Part shown: piece by piece, positions 52,987-62,533 of the stretch
Layout: each line of letters starts with the position of its first letter
Position numbering within the stretch: position 1 is the first letter of the stretch
Source of the DNA: Paracidovorax oryzae ATCC 19882
GTDB taxonomy: Bacteria; Pseudomonadota; Gammaproteobacteria; Burkholderiales; Burkholderiaceae_C
NCBI RefSeq assembly: GCF_000687165.1
Contig: NZ_JMKU01000013.1
Span: 62,001-126,000 of the forward strand
Reading direction: 5' to 3'
Length of the DNA stretch: 64,000 nt
Made by a program: the position numbers and the translations under genes
The notes under the pieces: generated by a model
What the model was told of the DNA's origin: nothing
The model's input: the letters and a program-made list of their open reading frames with translations, nothing else
The model's database searches: none

Positions 52987-54234
52987 TCAGGCGCGCACCG
53001 CGCCGGAGCCCTGCCCGGGCAGCTGCACGTCGCCAGGGCAGCCGGCGGCGGTCAGCAGCACGTCGGTGGAGGAATTGAGCGCCGTCTCGGCCGAGTCCTG
53101 CACCACGCTGATCACGAAGCCGATGGCCACCACCTGCATGGCCACGTCGGCGGAAATGCCGAACAGGCTGGTGGCCATGGGAATGAGCAGCAGCGAACCG
53201 CCGGCCACGCCCGAGACGCCGGCCGCTGCCAGCGAGGACACGATGCACAGCAGCAGCGCGGTGAGCAGATCGACCTGGATGCCCAGCGTGTTCGTGGCCG
53301 CCAGCGTCATCACGGTGATGGTGACCGCGGCGCCCGCCATGTTGATGGTCGCGCCCAGCGGGATGGAGATGGCGTAGGTGTCCTCGTGCAGGCCCAGCTT
53401 GCGGCACAGCTCCAGGTTGATGGGGATGTTGGCCGCCGAGCTGCGCGTGAAGAAGGCGGTGATGCCGCTTTCGCGCAGGCAGGTGAAGACCAGCGGATAC
53501 GGGTTGCGGCGCAGCTTCCAGAAGACGATCAGCGGGTTCATCACCAGCGCGACGAACAGCATGCAGCCCACGATGACCAGCAGCAGCTGGCCATAGGCCG
53601 CCAGCGCGCCCAGGCCCGACTGCGCCAGCGTGGCCGCCACCAGGCCGAAGATGCCCAGCGGGGCGAACGAGATCACCAGCTTGATCAGGCCGGAGATCGC
53701 GTCGGACAGGTCGAACAGCATGCGGCGCGTGCTCTCGCTGGCATGGCGCAGCATCACGCCCAGGCCGATCGCCCAGGCCAGGATGCCGATGAAGTTGGCC
53801 TCCATCAGCGCCTTGACCGGGTTCTGCACCGCGCTCAGCAGCAGGTTGCGCAGCACGCCCAGGATGCTGCCGGGCGGCTCGCCGCCCACCGGCGGCGCAT
53901 CGAGCACCAGCGTGGTGGGGAACATGAAGCTCGCAGCCACGGCCACCATCGCCGCGCCCAGCGTGCTGAGGATGTAGAGCCCGATGATGGGCCGGATATG
54001 CGTGGGCTGCCCCGCCTGGTGGCCGGCGATGGCCGCCGCCACCAGCACGAGCACCAGCACCGGCGCCACCGCCTTCAGGCCCGCGATGAAGAGGTCGCCC
54101 AGCAGGCCGGCGGACTCGGCCACGCCCGGCGCCAGCAGGGCCAGCAGCACGCCCAGCGCCATGCCGATGAGGATCCGCGTCACCAGCCCGGTGCGCGTGT
54201 AGAGGCGTGCCGCCCCGGAAAAAACGAATGCCAT
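52987..54234 (-). CDS. sstT: Serine/threonine:Na+ symporter SstT
   Basis: The 415-residue member of the dicarboxylate/amino acid:cation symporter family takes up serine and threonine with sodium. About eight membrane segments and two re-entrant loops are expected. The conserved loop [19 protein letters not shown] and the [14 protein letters not shown] and [20 protein letters not shown] motifs identify SstT. GGAGG lies eight bases before the ATG at 54234. It is separate from the upstream sugar-acid operon by 266 bases. Confidence 0.95.
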   Translation of the reverse strand: MAFVFSGAARLYTRTGLVTRILIGMALGVLLALLAPGVAESAGLLGDLFIAGLKAVAPVLVLVLVAAAIAGHQAGQPTHIRPIIGLYILSTLGAAMVAVAASFMFPTTLVLDAPPVGGEPPGSILGVLRNLLLSAVQNPVKALMEANFIGILAWAIGLGVMLRHASESTRRMLFDLSDAISGLIKLVISFAPLGIFGLVAATLAQSGLGALAAYGQLLLVIVGCMLFVALVMNPLIVFWKLRRNPYPLVFTCLRESGITAFFTRSSAANIPINLELCRKLGLHEDTYAISIPLGATINMAGAAVTITVMTLAATNTLGIQVDLLTALLLCIVSSLAAAGVSGVAGGSLLLIPMATSLFGISADVAMQVVAIGFVISVVQDSAETALNSSTDVLLTAAGCPGDVQLPGQGSGAVRA

Positions 54235-54500
54235 CGAGATTGCCTCCAGTTGAATTAATTCTAGGGGTCGGGCATAAGAACGGGCTGACCATCTCCCAGG
54301 GGTCGGGCAGCGGTGTGGGTGGGATGGAAGGCACGGTGCGCAGTGGATAGCTTGGACTATCCAAGGGCGGCACCCCGGCCGGCGCGCTGGACGACCGGCG
54401 GGTGCAGGCGGTGCATGACTGGATCGTGGAGCAGGCGCTGAGCGCGTGAGCATCTGAGCGGGCGGGCCGCGCCAGGGCCGCTCAGAACGTGTTCACGTTC

Positions 54501-55835
54501 TCAGGCTACGAGCAGCGCGCGGAAGTCGTTCACGTTGGTGTGCGTGGGGCCGGTCACGACCAGATCGCCCAGCGCGCCGAAGAAGCCGTAGGCGTCGTGG
54601 CGCTGCTGGTGGTCCGGCAGGGCCAGGCCCAGGGCCCGCGCGCGCTCCAGGGTGTCGGGCGCCACGAAGGCGCCCGCGTTGTCCTCCACGCCGTCGATGC
54701 CGTCGGTGTCGGCCGCCAGGGCCCAGACGCCCGGCTGGCCCTGCAGCGCCTCGGCCACGCCCATGCAGAACTCGCCCGCGCGGCCGCCGCGCCCCTGCGG
54801 GCCCGCCGCGGGCACGGCGCCGACGGTGACCGTGGTCTCGCCGCCGCTCAGCAGCACGCAGGGCCGCTGCAGGCTGCTGCGGCCCTGGGCGATGGCGCGG
54901 GCCATGGCGCCGTGCATGCGGCCGATCTCGCGCGACTCGCCCTCGATCGCATCGCCCAGCAGGTGCACGGCCAGCCCGGCATCGTGCGCCGCCTGCGCGG
55001 CGGCCTGCAGCGACTGCCAGGGCGTGGCCAGCAGATGCACGGCATGGCCGGCCAGCCGCGCATCGCCGGGCTTGGGGGTTTCCCAGCGGCCGGCCTCCAG
55101 GGCCTGCCGCACGGGCGCGGGCAGCGGGATGCGGTAGCGGCCGGCGATGGCGAGCGCATCGGCGCAGGTGCCGGCATCGGCCACCGTCGGGCCGCTGGCG
55201 ATGGCGGAAAGCTCGTCGCCCGGCACGTCGCTGATCGCCAGGGTGACGACCGGCGCCGGCGCGCAGGCCACGGCCAGCCGTCCGCCCTTGATGCGGGAGA
55301 GGTGCTTGCGCACGCAGTTCATCTCGGAGATGGTGGCGCCGCTCGCCAGCAGCGCACGGTGGATGGCCTGCTTGTCCTTGAGCGTCAGGCCTTCGGCCGG
55401 CAGCGTGAGCAGGGCCGAGCCGCCGCCCGAGATCAGGCAGATGACCAGGTCGTCGGCCGTGAGGCCCTGCGCCAGGGCCAGCATGCGTTCGGCCGCCCGC
55501 AGCCCGGCGGCATCGGGCACGGGATGGGCGGCTTCCACGATCTCCACCCGGGCGGGCAGGCCCGCAGGCCGGGGCGGCACATGGCCGTAGCGCGTGGCGA
55601 CCAGGCCGGAGAGCGGCGCATCGGCCGGCCACAGCGCCTCCAGCGCATGCACCATGGCGCCGCCGGCCTTGCCGCCGCCCAGCACCAGCGTGCGCCCGCG
55701 CGGCGGAGGCGGCAGCAGCGCGGCCATGCCCTGGCCCGGCTGCGCGCGCCGCACGGCGGCGAGGAACAATGCCTCCAGGAAGCCGCGCGGCGCCTGCAGG
55801 GCCCCGGCCAGCGCCGGCCCGCTCAGTCCAGCCAT
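54501..55835 (-). CDS. ttuD: Glycerate 2-kinase (MOFRL family)
   Basis: The enzyme of 444 residues (once annotated as hydroxypyruvate reductase TtuD) phosphorylates D-glycerate to 2-phosphoglycerate. The N-terminal domain has LVLGGGKAGGAMVHALE and ISGGGSALLTLP. The C-terminal MOFRL domain includes LLSGGETTV and AADTDGIDGVEDNAGAF. It overlaps the transketolase C-half by 13 bases and ends the seven-gene operon. It implies that the pathway drains into lower glycolysis through glycerate. The symbol is by family. Confidence 0.9.
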   Translation of the reverse strand: MAGLSGPALAGALQAPRGFLEALFLAAVRRAQPGQGMAALLPPPPRGRTLVLGGGKAGGAMVHALEALWPADAPLSGLVATRYGHVPPRPAGLPARVEIVEAAHPVPDAAGLRAAERMLALAQGLTADDLVICLISGGGSALLTLPAEGLTLKDKQAIHRALLASGATISEMNCVRKHLSRIKGGRLAVACAPAPVVTLAISDVPGDELSAIASGPTVADAGTCADALAIAGRYRIPLPAPVRQALEAGRWETPKPGDARLAGHAVHLLATPWQSLQAAAQAAHDAGLAVHLLGDAIEGESREIGRMHGAMARAIAQGRSSLQRPCVLLSGGETTVTVGAVPAAGPQGRGGRAGEFCMGVAEALQGQPGVWALAADTDGIDGVEDNAGAFVAPDTLERARALGLALPDHQQRHDAYGFFGALGDLVVTGPTHTNVNDFRALLVA

Positions 55836-56830
55836 CGGCGGATGGACTCCACGACCTTGGCCGTCGAGATGCCGTAGCGGTCGTGCAGCGTGGGCAGCGC
55901 GCCGGCATCGAGGAAGGCGTCGGGCAGGGCCAGCATGCGGAAGCGTGCCGGCGCCACGCCTTCCTGCAGCAGCAGGCCGGCCACGGCCTCGCCCAGCCCG
56001 CCGACATGGGTGTGGTTCTCGGCCACCACCACCAGCCGGCCCGGGCGGCGCACCTGCTCCAGGATGGCGGCGGCGTCCAGCGGCTTGATGGTGGGGCAGT
56101 GCAGCACGGCCACGCCCACCTTGTCGCCGGCCAGTTGCCTGGCGGCCTCCAGGGCGCGCATGGTCAGCAGGCCGCTGGAGATCACCAGCACCTCGGCGCC
56201 GTCGCGCAGCAGCTTCGCCTTGCCCAGCTCGAAGCGGTAGCCCTCGTATTCGTCCAGCACCAGCGGCACGCTGCCGCGCAGCAGGCGCATGTACACCGGG
56301 CCGGGGTGCGCGGCGATCTGCGGCACGGCCTGCTCGATGTCCAGCGCATCGCACGGATCGACCACGGTCAGGCCGGGAATGGCGCGCATCATGGCCAGGT
56401 CTTCGGTGGCCTGGTGGCTGGGGCCGTAGCCGGTGGTCAGGCCCGGCAGCGCGCAGCAGATCTTCACGTTCAGGTGCTCTTCGGCGATCACCTGGTGGAT
56501 GAAGTCGTAGGCGCGCCGCGTGCCGAACACGGCATAGGTGGTGGCGAAGGGCACCAGGCCCACCTTGGCCATGCCGCCGGCCGCGCCCATGAGCAATTGC
56601 TCGGCCATGCCCATCTGGAAGAAGCGCTCCGGATAGGCCTGGGCGAAGAGGTGCAGGTCGGTGTACTTGGCCAGGTCGGCCGTCATGCCCACGACCTCCG
56701 GGTGCTGCGCGGCGTATTCGACCAGCGCCTTGCCGAAAGGCGCGGCCCTGACGCGCTGGCCCTCGTCGGCGATGGAGGCGATCATGGCCGAGGTGGTCAG
56801 CCGGGGCTTCGTCTGCGTTGCGGTGTTCAT
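55823..56830 (-). CDS. Transketolase-like C-terminal subunit
   Basis: The 335-residue protein holds the pyrimidine-binding and C-terminal domains of a split transketolase. The Glu that activates thiamine diphosphate lies in FFQMGMAEQLLMGAAGG. GYGPSHQATEDLAMMRAIPG and the C-terminal VAENHTHVGGLGEAV follow family patterns. The ATG at 56830 has GGAG nine bases before it; another at 56845 is possible. Together with the N-half it would move two-carbon units. Such split enzymes occur in catabolic clusters such as that for apulose 4-phosphate, but the substrate here is unknown. Confidence 0.9.
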   Translation of the reverse strand: MNTATQTKPRLTTSAMIASIADEGQRVRAAPFGKALVEYAAQHPEVVGMTADLAKYTDLHLFAQAYPERFFQMGMAEQLLMGAAGGMAKVGLVPFATTYAVFGTRRAYDFIHQVIAEEHLNVKICCALPGLTTGYGPSHQATEDLAMMRAIPGLTVVDPCDALDIEQAVPQIAAHPGPVYMRLLRGSVPLVLDEYEGYRFELGKAKLLRDGAEVLVISSGLLTMRALEAARQLAGDKVGVAVLHCPTIKPLDAAAILEQVRRPGRLVVVAENHTHVGGLGEAVAGLLLQEGVAPARFRMLALPDAFLDAGALPTLHDRYGISTAKVVESIRRWLD

Positions 56831-56848
56831 CGTCTTGGTCTCCATCGC

Positions 56849-57676
56849 TCAGGGCCGGTTGGCGTCCAGCACGTCCAGCGCCTGCTGCCATTCGGGCGGA
56901 TCCACGCGGATGAAATGGTTCTTGTCGCGCGCTTCCAGGAAGGGCACGCCGCAGCCCATGAGGGTGTCGCACAGGATCACGCGCGGCCGCGGCTCGGCCA
57001 GGCTGCGCGCCGTGTCGAAGGCGCGCACCACGGCGGGCAGGTGGTTGCCGTCCACCCGCTGCACGTGCCAGCCGAAGGCGGCCCACTTGTCCGCCAGCGG
57101 CTCGAAGCCCAGCACCTTGCCGGAAGGGCCGTCGGCCTGCTGGTTGTTGATGTCCACCAGGCAGATCAGGTTGCCCAGGCCGTGGTGGGCGGCCGACAGG
57201 GCGGCCTCCCAGGTCGAGCCTTCGTCCAGCTCGCCGTCGGACATGGAGTTGTAGACGAAGGCCGGGTTGCCGCGGTGGCGCAGCCCCAGCGCCATGCCCA
57301 CCGCAATGGGCAGGCCCTGGCCCAGCGAGCCGCCGGACATCTCCATGCCCGGCGTGTAGCTGGCCATGCCCGACATGGGCAGCCGGCTGTCGTCGCTGCC
57401 GTAGGTCTCCAGCTCCGATTCGGGAATGATGCCGGCCTCGATCAGCGCCGCGTAGAAAGCGATCGCATAGTGGCCGTGGGACAGCAGGAAGCGGTCGCGC
57501 CCGTCCCATTCGGGGTCTTCGGGACGCAGCTGCAGGGCGTGGGCGTAGGCGGTGGCCAGCACGTCGGCGTAGCCCAGGGCCTGGCCGACGTAGCCCTGGC
57601 CCTGGACCTCGCCCATGCGCACCGCGAAGCGGCGGATGCGCCACGCGGCCTGGGCGATGTGTTCGAGCTTGCTCAT
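56849..57676 (-). CDS. Transketolase-like N-terminal subunit
   Basis: This 275-residue protein is the thiamine-diphosphate pyrophosphate-binding half of a split transketolase. Markers are LLSHGHYAIAFYAALIEAG, MSGGSLGQGLPIAVGMALG and the cofactor motif MSDGELDEGSTWEAA...LVDINNQQADG, where the usual first Gly of GDG is Ser. GGAGAGA precedes the start. It is followed at once by the C-half and preceded by a TRAP transporter, so its substrate is probably derived from an imported sugar or sugar acid. Confidence 0.92.
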   Translation of the reverse strand: MSKLEHIAQAAWRIRRFAVRMGEVQGQGYVGQALGYADVLATAYAHALQLRPEDPEWDGRDRFLLSHGHYAIAFYAALIEAGIIPESELETYGSDDSRLPMSGMASYTPGMEMSGGSLGQGLPIAVGMALGLRHRGNPAFVYNSMSDGELDEGSTWEAALSAAHHGLGNLICLVDINNQQADGPSGKVLGFEPLADKWAAFGWHVQRVDGNHLPAVVRAFDTARSLAEPRPRVILCDTLMGCGVPFLEARDKNHFIRVDPPEWQQALDVLDANRP

Positions 57677-57707
57677 GGATTCGTCTCTCCGGTGGGTGGA
57701 ATCAGGG

Positions 57708-58967
57708 TCAGCGCAGGGTCAGCCACGGCAGATAGGCGAAGCCCAGCAGCAGCAGCAGCGCGACCACGTAGAAGGGGATCAGCTCCTTGACCACGTCGCC
57801 GATGCGCACCTTGGCGATCGAGCTGGTGATGAACAAGGTGGTGCCGATGGGCGGGTGGTAGAGCCCGATGGAGAGGTTCACGATCATCATGATTCCCAGC
57901 TGGATGGTGTCCATGCCCACGGCGGAAGCCAGCGGCACGAACATGGGCGTGAGCAGCAGCACGGCGGCCGGCAGGTCGATGAACATGCCCGTGGCGAGCA
58001 TGATCAGGTTCATCGCCAGGATGATCAGCCAGGGCGACTGCAGCGTCTCCTTGGCGTACTGCGTGAAGGCGGCGGGCAGCTGCTCGTAGGTGACGATCCA
58101 GCCCACCACGCTGGAGGCCATGATGATCAGCAGCACCACGCCGGTGGAGATGCCGGCCTCCACCGCCGCATGCTTGAGCTTGGCCAGCGTCAGGTCGCGG
58201 TACACCACGCACGACACCACCAGCGCATACAGCGTGGACATCACGCTCACCTCGGTCGGCGTGGCGATGCCGAAGCGCAGGAAGATGATGATCAGCACCG
58301 GCATGGCGAGCGCCGGGCCGGCGTGCAGCAGCTGCTTCCAGAAGGCGGGCCATTCGAAGGGCGTGGTGTCGCGCGGGAAGTTGCGGCGCCGCCCCTGCAC
58401 GTAGCACACGGCCATGAAGCCGCCGCACATCAGCAGCCCGGGCAGGATGCCGGCGACGAACAGCGCGCCGATCGAGGCGCCCGACACCAGCGCATAGACG
58501 ATCATCGGGATCGAGGGCGGGATCAGGATGTCGATGGTGGCCGCCGCGGCCAGCGTGCCCGCCGCGAAGGGCGCCGGGTAGCCCAGCTTCTTGAGCCAGG
58601 GGATCAGCATGGAGCCGATGGCCGAGGCATCGGCCACGGCCGAGCCGGAAACCCCGCCGAAGATGGTGGACGACAGCACGCCCACCTGGGCCGGTCCGCC
58701 GTGCACGCGGCCGATCATCATGGACAGCAGGTTGACCAGGCTCTGGCCCAGCCGGCCGCTGACCATGAGCGCGCCCGTCATCATGAAGAAGGGAATGGCG
58801 ATCAGCGGGAAGCTCTGCGTCTGCGTGATCATCTGCTCCACCGCCAGATGGACGGGAACGCGGTCGATGATGAGCAGGCCGCCCACGGAGGCCAGCACCA
58901 GCGCGTGCGCGATCGGGACCGAGGCCAGCGCGGCGACGATGAAGAGGCCGATGATGAGGAAGGTCAT
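57708..58967 (-). CDS. dctM: TRAP transporter large permease (DctM-type)
   Basis: The 419-residue inner-membrane subunit has about 12 membrane segments and carries out sodium-driven uptake with DctQ and DctP. Typical motifs are IPFFMMTGALM, FGGVSGSAVADASAIGSMLIP and ILIPPSIPMIVYALVSG. Its start overlaps the small permease stop (ATGA), and the split transketolase follows 31 bases after its own stop. The symbol is by family; the substrate is not dicarboxylate-specific as far as can be seen. Confidence 0.94.
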   Translation of the reverse strand: MTFLIIGLFIVAALASVPIAHALVLASVGGLLIIDRVPVHLAVEQMITQTQSFPLIAIPFFMMTGALMVSGRLGQSLVNLLSMMIGRVHGGPAQVGVLSSTIFGGVSGSAVADASAIGSMLIPWLKKLGYPAPFAAGTLAAAATIDILIPPSIPMIVYALVSGASIGALFVAGILPGLLMCGGFMAVCYVQGRRRNFPRDTTPFEWPAFWKQLLHAGPALAMPVLIIIFLRFGIATPTEVSVMSTLYALVVSCVVYRDLTLAKLKHAAVEAGISTGVVLLIIMASSVVGWIVTYEQLPAAFTQYAKETLQSPWLIILAMNLIMLATGMFIDLPAAVLLLTPMFVPLASAVGMDTIQLGIMMIVNLSIGLYHPPIGTTLFITSSIAKVRIGDVVKELIPFYVVALLLLLGFAYLPWLTLR

Positions 58968-59467
58968 GCGTCGGCTCCCACGGTGCTGGCGGGCAGCTCG
59001 CCCCGCACGATCTGCGGCAGCCGGCACAGGGTGACCACGGCCAGCAGCACGAAGCCCAGCAGCAGGCTGCCCACGCTGACCGAGCCCGGCACCTGCATGA
59101 TGGGCGTGCGCTCGTCGGCGGCGATCTCGAACACCGGCCAGGCGGCCCAGGCCAGGCCCAGGTACAGCGCCGCCACCACCAGCGAGCCGGCGGCCAGCAC
59201 CCAGCGGCGCGCGGCGCCCAGCCGCTGCGTGAGCAGCACCACGGCGATGTGCGAGCCGTGCTGGGCGGCCAGCACCACGCCGGCCATGATCATCCAGGGG
59301 AACATCAGCTCGGGCAGCTCGGCTGCGAAGGTCAGGCTGGTGCCGGCCAGGTAGCGCAGCACCACGTTGATGCTCAGGATCAGGAACACCACGGACAGGG
59401 TGAGATACAGCACGGCATGGCACCACCAGGTGATGGCGGCGTCCACCGCGCGGAGAAGAGGATTCAT
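58964..59467 (-). CDS. dctQ: TRAP transporter small permease (DctQ-type)
   Basis: The 167-residue membrane protein has four hydrophobic segments, with the DctQ pattern INVVLRYLAGTSLTFAAELPELMFPWMIMAG around residues 33-64. It bridges the binding protein and large permease. AGTTGTCC before the start is a poor ribosome site. It lies 50 bases after the dctP stop and is coupled to dctM by a four-base overlap. Confidence 0.92.
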   Translation of the reverse strand: MNPLLRAVDAAITWWCHAVLYLTLSVVFLILSINVVLRYLAGTSLTFAAELPELMFPWMIMAGVVLAAQHGSHIAVVLLTQRLGAARRWVLAAGSLVVAALYLGLAWAAWPVFEIAADERTPIMQVPGSVSVGSLLLGFVLLAVVTLCRLPQIVRGELPASTVGADA

Positions 59468-59517
59468 GGACAACTCCTTGGCACGCCGGAGCGTTCCGGC
59501 GCGCGGCGATGGATCGT

Positions 59518-60504
59518 TCAGCGGGCGGCCTGCTGCACCTGGGTGACGAAGGCGCCGATCGGGCCGGTGCTCCACTTCGCATAGACGGGCTTGACGGCTT
59601 CCACGAAGGCGGCGCGGTCCACGGTGTCCACCTGCATGCCCTTGGCCTTGAGGTCAGCGACCAGCTTGTCGTCGATCTCCTTGTTCATCTGGCGCTGCAT
59701 CTGGGTCGCCTCCGCGGCCGCTTCCATCACCGCCTGCCGGTCGGCCGGGGCCATGCGGTCCCAGGTGCGCCGGCTCATCAGGAAGGGCGTGCTCTCGTAC
59801 TTGTGGCCGGTGAGCGCAAGGTACTTCTGCACCTCGTAGAGCTTGGCCGAGGCGATGTTGGTGAGCGGGTTCTCCTGCCCGTCCACCACGCCCTGCTGCA
59901 GCGCCACGTACAGCTCGGAAAACTTGATCTGCTGCGGATCGGCGCCCAGCGCCTGCATGATGTCCATCGTCACCGCATCGGGCGGCGTGCGCATCTTCAG
60001 GCCCTTCATGTCGGCAGGCAGCTTGACGGGACGCTTGCTGTTGGTCACGTGGCGCACGCCGTTGTCCCACAGGCCCAGCAGCACCATGCCCTTGGCGGCG
60101 GCCTTGTCGGCCAGTTCCTTGCCGATGGGGCCGTCCATCACGCTCCAGGCCTTCTGCACGTCGGCGAAGAGGAAGGGCATGCCCAGGGCCGCGAACTCGG
60201 GCACCACCGCCGCCACCGCGCCCTGGCTGTTGGCGGAGAAATCCAGCGTGCCGGAGCGCAGGGCCGTGACCATGGCCGCATCGTCGCCCAGCTGCGCCGA
60301 GTGGGCCACCTGGATCTCCACCCGGCCATTGGTCTTGGCCTTCACCAGATCGGCGAACTTGACGGCGGCCAGATGGCGCGGGTTGTCCGGCGGATTGCCG
60401 TGGGCCAGCGTGAGCTTGACGGGCTGCTGCGCCGTGGCGAGCGAGGCGCCGGCCGCCAGCGCGGCGGCCAGCAGGGTACGGCGGAGGATGCGGATGGATG
60501 CCAT
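59518..60504 (-). CDS. dctP: TRAP transporter substrate-binding protein (DctP-type)
   Basis: The 328-residue periplasmic receptor has a leader (residues 1-25, ending SLATA) and DctP-fold motifs: LTLAHGNPPDNPRH, LRSGTLDFSANS and KGLKMRTPPDAVTMDIMQALGADP. In this family the Arg in the last motif binds a substrate carboxylate, so an organic or sugar acid is the likely ligand. LYVALQQGVVDGQENPL is the family signature near residue 205. AGGAGACAAG precedes the start. It is followed by the two permease genes. Confidence 0.94.
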   Translation of the reverse strand: MASIRILRRTLLAAALAAGASLATAQQPVKLTLAHGNPPDNPRHLAAVKFADLVKAKTNGRVEIQVAHSAQLGDDAAMVTALRSGTLDFSANSQGAVAAVVPEFAALGMPFLFADVQKAWSVMDGPIGKELADKAAAKGMVLLGLWDNGVRHVTNSKRPVKLPADMKGLKMRTPPDAVTMDIMQALGADPQQIKFSELYVALQQGVVDGQENPLTNIASAKLYEVQKYLALTGHKYESTPFLMSRRTWDRMAPADRQAVMEAAAEATQMQRQMNKEIDDKLVADLKAKGMQVDTVDRAAFVEAVKPVYAKWSTGPIGAFVTQVQQAAR

Positions 60505-60596
60505 GGTCTTGTCTCCTGTGGAATAGGTCTTGTCGTCGGCCTTTGCGGCCTTGTGGATCTCTGGCAGGCGTGGCGCGGGAAGGCTCCCGCAGGCGG

Positions 60597-61346
60597 TCAA
60601 TGGATCAACATGCCGCCGTTGACGTCGAGCGTGACGCCGGTGCAGTACTTGGCAAGGTCGCTGGCGAGGAACACCACGCAGCCGCCGACGTCGGCGGGCT
60701 CGCCGATGCGCGCCAGCGGGATGCCGTCCAGGATGCCCTGGCGCTTGTCCTCGGGAATCTTTCCCTTGTTGATGTCGGTGGCGATGAGCCCCGGCGTCAC
60801 GCAGTTCACGCGGATGTTGCTGCCGCCGTATTCGCGCGCCATGGCACGGGCCAGGCCCAGCACGCCGGCCTTGGCGGCCGAGTAGTGCGGCCCGCCCAGG
60901 ATGCCGCCGCCGCGCTGCGCGGAGACCGACGAGATGCAGACTATGGAGCCGCTCTTTTGCGCCAGCATGGTCGGCAGCACGGCCTGCGAGGCGTAGAGCG
61001 TGCCGCGCAGGCTCACGTCCAGGATGCGGTCGTAGTCGGCGCCCGTGATGTCCAGGAACTTGACGGGCTGCGTCACCCCGGCGTTGTTGACGAGGATGTC
61101 GATGCGGCCCCAGCGTGCCAGGACCGCAGCGGCGGCGGCCTCGCACGACGCCTTGTCGGTCACGTTGGCTACCAGGCCCAGATGCTCCTCGCCCAGCCGC
61201 GCGGCGGCGGCCTGCGGGTCGGCCTGTTCCAGATCGAGGATGACGACCCGGGCGCCCTGCTCCGCCATCATCCGGGCAGTGCAAAAGCCCAGTCCGTTGA
61301 TCCCTGCGCCGCCGGTGATGACGGCCACTTTGTCCTTGAGCAGCAT
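60597..61346 (-). CDS. Short-chain dehydrogenase/reductase (first gene of the TRAP/transketolase operon)
   Basis: A 249-residue classical SDR with TGGAGINGLG, NNAG, the catalytic Ser in CISSVSAQ and YSAAK. Asp in VILDLEQ predicts NAD+. The C-terminal TGVTLDVNGGMLIH closes the fold. It is the first gene after the divergent promoter shared with the LysR regulator. It probably oxidises a polyol, sugar or hydroxy acid imported by the TRAP system. AAGGAGACA precedes the ATG at 61346. Confidence 0.93.
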   Translation of the reverse strand: MLLKDKVAVITGGAGINGLGFCTARMMAEQGARVVILDLEQADPQAAAARLGEEHLGLVANVTDKASCEAAAAAVLARWGRIDILVNNAGVTQPVKFLDITGADYDRILDVSLRGTLYASQAVLPTMLAQKSGSIVCISSVSAQRGGGILGGPHYSAAKAGVLGLARAMAREYGGSNIRVNCVTPGLIATDINKGKIPEDKRQGILDGIPLARIGEPADVGGCVVFLASDLAKYCTGVTLDVNGGMLIH

Positions 61347-61492
61347 GCTGTGTCTCCTTGTGTGTCGTTGGACTGCGTTGAAAGTGGGCGGATTCTGGGA
61401 CGCACCCGGCAGCTGATTCAAACGATATAAACTCATCGCCAATTCAAATTCATTCATGTTGCGCCGCAACAAGTGAATGCCCTTCATCCGCC
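61347..61492. promoter_or_regulatory. Divergent promoter region of the SDR/TRAP operon and LysR regulator
   Basis: This 146-base region is locally AT-rich (about 61410-61460), unusual here. It holds a TATAAA and two ATTCAAA direct repeats (near 61417 and 61440), 23 bases apart. This fits a LysR-controlled divergent promoter, though exact -35/-10 elements and the inverted repeat cannot be fixed. Confidence 0.45.
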
Positions 61493-62395
61493 GTGATTCC
61501 ACCGCTCAGCGCCCTGCAGGCCTTCGAGGCCGTCGCCCGCCGCCGCAGCTTCCAGCTGGCGGCCCATGAACTGCATCTCACGCCCTCGGCCATCAGCCAC
61601 CAGCTGGCCAAGCTGGAAAACCTGCTGGGCGTGCGCCTGCTGGAGCGCTCCTCGCGGGGCGTGGCGCTCACCCCCGCCGGGCAGAGCTATCTGCAGCGCG
61701 TGGGCAATGCGCTGGGCGTGCTCAACACGGCCACCGAGGGCCTGCGCCACGGCGTGCAGGACACCCTCTACCTGCATTGCAGCCCCAGCTTCGCGTCCCT
61801 GTGGCTGATGCCGCGCATCGCCCGCTTCGCGCAGCGCCATCCGGGTATCTCCCTGGTGTTGTCGGCCTCCCACTTGCATTCGGACTTCCAGCTGGGCCTG
61901 GTCGATCTGGACATCCGCTACGGCCTGCCGGCCTGGCCGAACCTGGAGGTCGAGCCCGTGTTCTCGGAAAAGGTGATGCCGCTCGCCAGCCCCGAATTCA
62001 TCCGCCGGCACGCGCTGCGCACGCCGACGGATCTGCTGGAGGCGCCGCTGATCCAGTCCATGGTGAACGTGGCGCAATGGCCCGAATGGTTCGCGCGCTT
62101 CGAGCCCGACCAGCGCCCGGACCGCATCGCGCTGAAGTTCGACCGGGCCATGATGAGCCTGGACGCCGCCGTGCAGTCCCTGGGCGTGGCGCTGGAAAGC
62201 GCCACGCTGGGCCAGGCACACATCGCCAGCGGGCGGCTGCAGCCGGTGTTCGGCGACGAGATGAGCCTGGAGGTGCAGGCGCATTTCCTGGTCTATCCAG
62301 CACGCCACGCGGCACGGCCGGAAGTGGGCAAGTTCCTGGACTGGATCCGCGAGGAGGCCCGCCCGGGCACCCCGGCCGCGGCGGTTGCTGGATGA
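61493..62395 (+). CDS. LysR-type regulator (GcvA-like)
   Basis: The 300-residue regulator has an N-terminal winged helix (residues about 3-62, AAHELHLTPSAISHQLAKLENLLGVRLLERSSRG) and a sensor domain. The IPPLSALQAFEAVAR opening is typical of the GcvA branch. The start is a GTG at 61493. It is divergent from the seven-gene TRAP/transketolase operon and precedes a second transketolase, so it most likely controls both sides in response to the imported compound or a derivative. Confidence 0.92.
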   Translation: MIPPLSALQAFEAVARRRSFQLAAHELHLTPSAISHQLAKLENLLGVRLLERSSRGVALTPAGQSYLQRVGNALGVLNTATEGLRHGVQDTLYLHCSPSFASLWLMPRIARFAQRHPGISLVLSASHLHSDFQLGLVDLDIRYGLPAWPNLEVEPVFSEKVMPLASPEFIRRHALRTPTDLLEAPLIQSMVNVAQWPEWFARFEPDQRPDRIALKFDRAMMSLDAAVQSLGVALESATLGQAHIASGRLQPVFGDEMSLEVQAHFLVYPARHAARPEVGKFLDWIREEARPGTPAAAVAG

Positions 62396-62533
62396 ACGCG
62401 ATTCATGCACCACTGAAAAAACGTCGCTTGTAGTCAACCAGCGGCGCGCCGAAGAATCGCGCCTGGCCCATCACACACAACGACAGGAGACAGGGCGTGC
62501 CGGCCCCGGCCGGGCTGCGCGCGCACGACCACC

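Noticed and set aside
54484-54501. AGAACGTG-TT-CACGTTCT palindrome at the glycerate kinase stop, considered as terminator
   Set aside because: The loop is only two bases and no T-run follows, so it does not fit a terminator. Kept only as a note because it could be a binding site.
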